From: Sipunculus nudus
Lineage: Eukaryota; Annelida; Sipuncula; Golfingiida; Sipunculidae
Assembly (NCBI GenBank): GCA_026874595.1
Contig: CM049308.1
Location: 43,283,327 to 43,347,326, forward strand
DNA: 64,000 bases
Direction of reading: 5' to 3'
A program made the translations under genes and the position numbers. Below the pieces are notes generated by a model. The model was not told the DNA's origin. It did not search any database and was given only the letters and a program-made list of their open reading frames with translations. Positions 59,697 to 64,000 of this stretch are shown here, in pieces. Positions within the stretch are counted from its first letter, which is position 1. Every line of letters starts with the position of its first letter.

Positions 59697-60840
59697 GGAC
59701 CAGAAGGTCTGAGGAATAAAGGGTAAAAAATAAACCATTAATATTCATGGGATAAAAAAGCTTGTATCAAATACAAAGTGGAGAGCCAAAGCTGATGAAC
59801 CCAGTGATATCAGTCTGTGACCAGAACTGATCTAACGTTAATAAGCAGCCTCCACCAGTAGCTTTTGATCGCGAGTATTGATGGTATGTGATGCACATGA
59901 GGATGATGATCCTGTGACTACAAAGAAAGGCCAAAAACTATGCATGCACACCAGCACACTCCACCCACTCCAACAATCACACAATGTTCTTATTTTCTCC
60001 TGCTGCCAAGTCAGTCATGCCATGACCGCTCCTCATGATGACGACTGTCCCTAAGGTGGCTGTACTTACATCAGATATTTGATGTTTTAGTGTGTATACC
60101 TGATGCTAAAATGATTCATTTATGTTTTAACTGTACATGTGGATATTCACCTAATTTATGCAAAGAATGTACAGAGATGCACAATGAGCAGTTGTGTATG
60201 TTTTAACCAGAATTTTTGTATTTTATGCAAATTTGTGAGGAGGCCTTTGTCCATTATATTATGGTATGTTCATCCTGATACAGAATGAAGCCATTATTGG
60301 AGAGAGCTTTCATGACTAAATCAACCATGACACACACATACAACACACACTACTGTGCTCAGGCTGACACACACATACAACACACACTACTGTGCTCAGG
60401 CTGACACACACATACAACACACACTACTGTGCTCAGGCTGACACACACACCCACGCAACTGTGCTTAGACTGATGCAACATAAACACAGGTGCACTGTGG
60501 CTTTAGTGTGGCTAATGTAAATTCTGTATTTCTGCATTATGATTAGAGGAATAAAATTCCAGCAAGAATAATATGCAAAATTACAGTTTTAGATACATCT
60601 ATGACAGATATTTTTAAGAGGTGTTTCATTTCATTAAGGTATTTAGTTCCCATATTTGCAAGAAGTAGGAAAGGCAAAAATACTCTGATGTCATAGTTGT
60701 CAGACAAGGAATACACTGGATACTGATCTTATCTCCTACTTTTTACATCTCAGATTCCAATTTTTTTTTTAATTGTAATTATCCTACAAGGAAATAAAAA
60801 CTATAAAGAAAATAAAATTGCCTTTATTTGGATGCAGCCA
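59697..60840 (+). other. PTK7: Probable 3' UTR with candidate polyadenylation signals
   Basis: After the stop there is no further coding signal. AATAAA hexamers lie at 59715-59720, 59729-59734, 60550-60555, 60793-60798 and 60811-60816. The first two are only 19-38 bases past the stop and would leave almost no UTR; the pair near 60800, followed by a T-rich stretch, is a plausible main end. Which one is used cannot be decided from sequence. Confidence 0.45.
60328..60440 (+). repeat. 37-bp tandem repeat in the 3' UTR region, 3 copies
   Basis: TGACACACACATACAACACA / CACTACTGTGCTCAGGC repeated three times almost exactly. Confidence 0.9.
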
Positions 60841-62994
60841 AGGAATATTTCTACAATCAATATACCAACGTTCCTGGCATTCCTAACTTTGGTGCTGTGA
60901 AACATGATTTAAAAACTTTACATCACAATTTATTCTTTAAACAGGTCCTCTTTTCAAACCTAAATTCAATAGGTCTGGCACAAACAGACATTAATCATGT
61001 ATTTTAAACATTTGAAAGTTTTGTTAGTTTGTCTGACATCCATCTATCCGGCATCCATCCATTGTGTTCTAAATTTTGAACCTGCATGTTGATCCTCCTG
61101 AGATACCAACTTTCAGTGATGAAAAGTTCATTCCATACATTTTGTGAAAATTGCATTATTCTATGTTGCAGGGGTGCCAGGTGACCACACTGTCAGTGAC
61201 CTTCTGGTTTAGAGATTTAAATAGCTGCAGTATGATCACAGGCTCCAGTCCTGTTTGTCCTGAATCACTGTGCTTATACACAGCCAGTAAAAAATGATGC
61301 TGATCAGTGGAGACAGGTGCCACCTGCATTATGACAGGTGGTTTAATAAGTGACAGCTGTGTCATCTTGCAGCCTTTTTAATACTCTGTTAAGCTCCTTT
61401 TATATGTAGATTTTTAATTAGAAGATTTTCAGAGATGATCAGTTAATTTCAAGTGTTTGTACTGTTTGGTAAAATGAAGACACCTTTGTTTTACAACTTT
61501 GACATCAGCTCATTTCTGCATCTGTTGTGTGGAGAAGGGACAGGACTCTGCCCTTTAGAACAACTTTTAGTTAAGTTTTGTGAATTAGACATGAACCTTG
61601 ATGCTCCATCACATAATACCTGATCAGTGGTACAGGTATTCCAAGGATAACTACAAATAAGAACGATCATACAGTGTTTTATTTGACTAGAAACATAATC
61701 AACAAAGGTTAAATATTAAGGGTAAATGTGAATGCATTAACAGATGTGGTATTTATTACAATTTTACCTCCCTTGGGTAAAACTGCCATGGCTTTTATAT
61801 ATTATGATTTTAAAAATTGTCATCATTTGAATGATTGATATATTTTATATGTCCCTTTATTTTCATTAACATTCATTTTTTGTTTTATACAACATTAGAA
61901 AGTAGGAATTCCAATTTTAAGTGATGACACATTTTCATGAGTAACTAAATGTAAGTTGTTGGAGTGACTTTGCATTAACATACTCATGTTTGACACTTTA
62001 TATGTACATTATGGTCACACAAGGGGTGAACTGAATGGTGGTCACATGCATGTGCCCTTTCAGCACATGCAAATTTGGTGCAAGCTTATGCAATGTTTTT
62101 GGATAGACCAATATCTGTGATCAAGCTTACCAGCATATGTTGAGTGACTTCAGCTGTCTGTAATCCTTGCTTACAAATAGAAACTTGTAATGCAGCATTT
62201 TTGTCTTTAACCTTACTCTGCTTATTCAGTGGATCCTGAATGGCTTTATCTGGTTAAATGCCTGCTAATAGTGACACTGTCTGTTAGAATAATTCTTATA
62301 TTTTTGTCTCGTAGAATATCTAACAGTTAGTATGAGATTCATTGTCACAGAACTGTCTGTCAGTCCTTTCCTGACATGCTGTGCATCTTCATCATATGGC
62401 CATTAAGTGCTGCTTATAGATGTCATATACATGTAAACTATATACTGTTGAGCTTCATGCTGTCAGGGGGGGGGGGACAAGTCTGTGAGAGTTCAGTAAA
62501 TCAGGGCACTGGCAGGATTTCCCTTCATGTAAATATCCAGATTCTCACAGAAATAATGACCTAATGACTGTTAGTTTCTCAGAATTGCTTGCCAAGTTTA
62601 TTCTGTTATGTAAAGCACATTTTGTTTGCTGCCTTGCTCAACTGAAGAGCAGTATTTTCCATTTAAAAAACTTTTGGTACAATTCACCACTAATTTTCAG
62701 ATATATGATAAAAAATAGGATCTCTAATATAATCATGTATTCATTATTTTCCTGCCTCAGCAGAATGGGAAATACATCAATAAGCTCAGTCTTTCCATAT
62801 CTCTGTCCATCTTTAAATATTTGATCATTAAGAATCAACTCCTATCTTCTAGTTATTTTTATATTACAATTTTAATTTGCTTTAAAAACTGAAAAAAAAC
62901 AATTGATATGAGAAAAAAATTGTCATCTTATACAAACATAAATTCATTATTCACCCGCCTCAGCATGTATGATCATCTTAGGTGCCAACATTTC
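60841..62994. other. Downstream intergenic DNA, no gene seen
   Basis: AT-rich sequence with a G run near 62466-62475. Short frames lack any family similarity. Confidence 0.6.
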
Positions 62995-63187
62995 CTGTAT
63001 TTGGAACTAAGAGAAACTAGACTTAACATGCAGGACAGACTTTATAATAATATTGCCAAATGGCTGTGGCAATTTGATTTGAATTTTTTAAAAAATATAA
63101 AAAAAATAAACTTTTCTGTGTGCCAGAATTTGATAAATTTATGTCATAGGGAAATTCAGCTGAGCCCTGTGACCCGTAGGTCCCTTG
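62995..63187 (+). mobile_element. 3' end fragment of the copy A/B/C element family
   Basis: CAGCTGAGC at 63157-63165, hairpin GACC-CGTA-GGTC at 63171-63182 and the end CCCTTG match copies A and C. The start matches 31715-31770 of copy B (TATTTGGAACTAAG, CAGGACAGACTT). The 5' part is missing. Confidence 0.6.
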
Positions 63188-64000
63188 ATTCTTTATAACC
63201 GGTGTTGTCTATTGTCCAGTCACAGAGGGGTAAGAATACCTGGGGTGAATGTGTATGTCACCACTGAGAGGAAACAATTTTGCAATATATTAGCAATAGT
63301 TATGTAAAATTGACAGCAAGTGCAATGCTAATGATTACTAGGTAAAAGGACCACTATGTCTACATGCTTGTTCCACTGTTTAGCAGCCTTTCAGAGTCAC
63401 TGGTTATATTTCCATTATTGTTGAATTACACTACTGATGTTTGAAAACTCCACTGTTTGTGCTTTTACAAATAATAGTGTATTTGTAAGTATTAAATGAT
63501 TTGTTAACAATGTTTTTATTGGAAGTTGAAGAAAACTTTGGTAGCAGGTTATCCTAGTCAGAAATATTTTTGTCTAGACAGCTCCCTAGATCACTCTAAT
63601 TCACTAATGAGAAGGACTTTACTGTCTAGTATTAAGCAGAAATTGTCATCTTCATATTGGAAGGTGTACTGTGCTGGTGCTACAACAGAATTCCAACCAT
63701 TTAGTGGTATGAGTTTGCTGATAATCAGTATTCTGTGTGTACTAGCTGTGATAGAGTAACTGGTTACATTGTTACTGGTATCTACGTCTGCTGCTCTGTT
63801 ATGGACCAGTCACCGGACCTCTCATTTTCTGACTGTACATGTACTTGCAAAACTTTTATCAACACACATGTAAGATAGCACCAAATGAAAGGAAAATGTC
63901 CCATGTGTCGTTTTCCTTTTGTTGCAGCCATTATTGTGAAAGTTAATTTTGATGTTGGGGTCTTTCTATAAAAGAATATGCGATGCAAGACAAATTATAC
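63188..64000. other. Intergenic DNA, no feature seen
   Basis: No supported gene, RNA or repeat up to the window end. Confidence 0.55.

Noticed and set aside
62908-63198. 96-residue frame as a gene
   Set aside because: It overlaps the repeat fragment at 62995-63187 and shows no recognisable domain.

Overview
The window is animal nuclear DNA, most likely from a mollusc and probably a bivalve. It has long AT-rich introns with consensus GT/AG sites, many minisatellites, and dispersed elements of a kind common in bivalve genomes: ends reading TTTTAGCTCAGCTGA, cores rich in AGGTCAAAGGTCAAGGTCA, and runs of GTCCGTCC. The taxon is an inference from repeat style and protein similarity. No prokaryotic feature and no second convincing gene was found.

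One gene, on the + strand, explains all the convincing coding sequence: a PTK7 (CCK4/off-track/lemon) receptor pseudokinase. Twelve exons lie between 1151 and 59696. They join in phase without a break into the C-terminal 828 residues: half of Ig domain 3, Ig4 to Ig7, one transmembrane helix, a Ser/His/Asn-rich juxtamembrane stretch, and a kinase-fold domain ending at TAG 59694-59696. The signal peptide, Ig1, Ig2 and the first half of Ig3 must lie upstream of base 1. Glycine loop, VAVK-type Lys, alphaC Glu and HKDLAARN are kept, but DFG is replaced by Cys-Leu-Ser, so the domain is a predicted pseudokinase.

Layout. 1-1281: repeat fragment and first exon. 1282-25720: 24.4 kb intron with a hAT-like MITE, a Helentron/HINE-like element inserted inside a 46-bp minisatellite, an 85-bp and a 34-bp array, a 2.05 kb TIR element with an exact 8-bp target duplication, a second HINE-like family, a 28-copy 44-bp array and a second hAT-like MITE. 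25721-25850: exon 2. 25851-45698: 19.8 kb intron with two more HINE-like copies, a 40-bp array interrupted by 4.4 kb of nested DNA (pogo-like and piggyBac-like elements and a tRNA-like SINE head), then large 36-bp and 28-bp arrays. 45699-53734: exons 3-8 (Ig4 to Ig7). 55274-59696: transmembrane, juxtamembrane and kinase exons. 59697-64000: probable 3' UTR and downstream DNA.

The most unusual structure is at 58155-58532. Ten 38-bp units, each carrying a splice-acceptor-like TTCAG and half of them also donor-like GTAAAAG or GTTAAA, run directly into the true acceptor of the first kinase exon. The second is the recurrence of perfect DR1 nuclear-receptor motifs in several structurally similar mobile elements.
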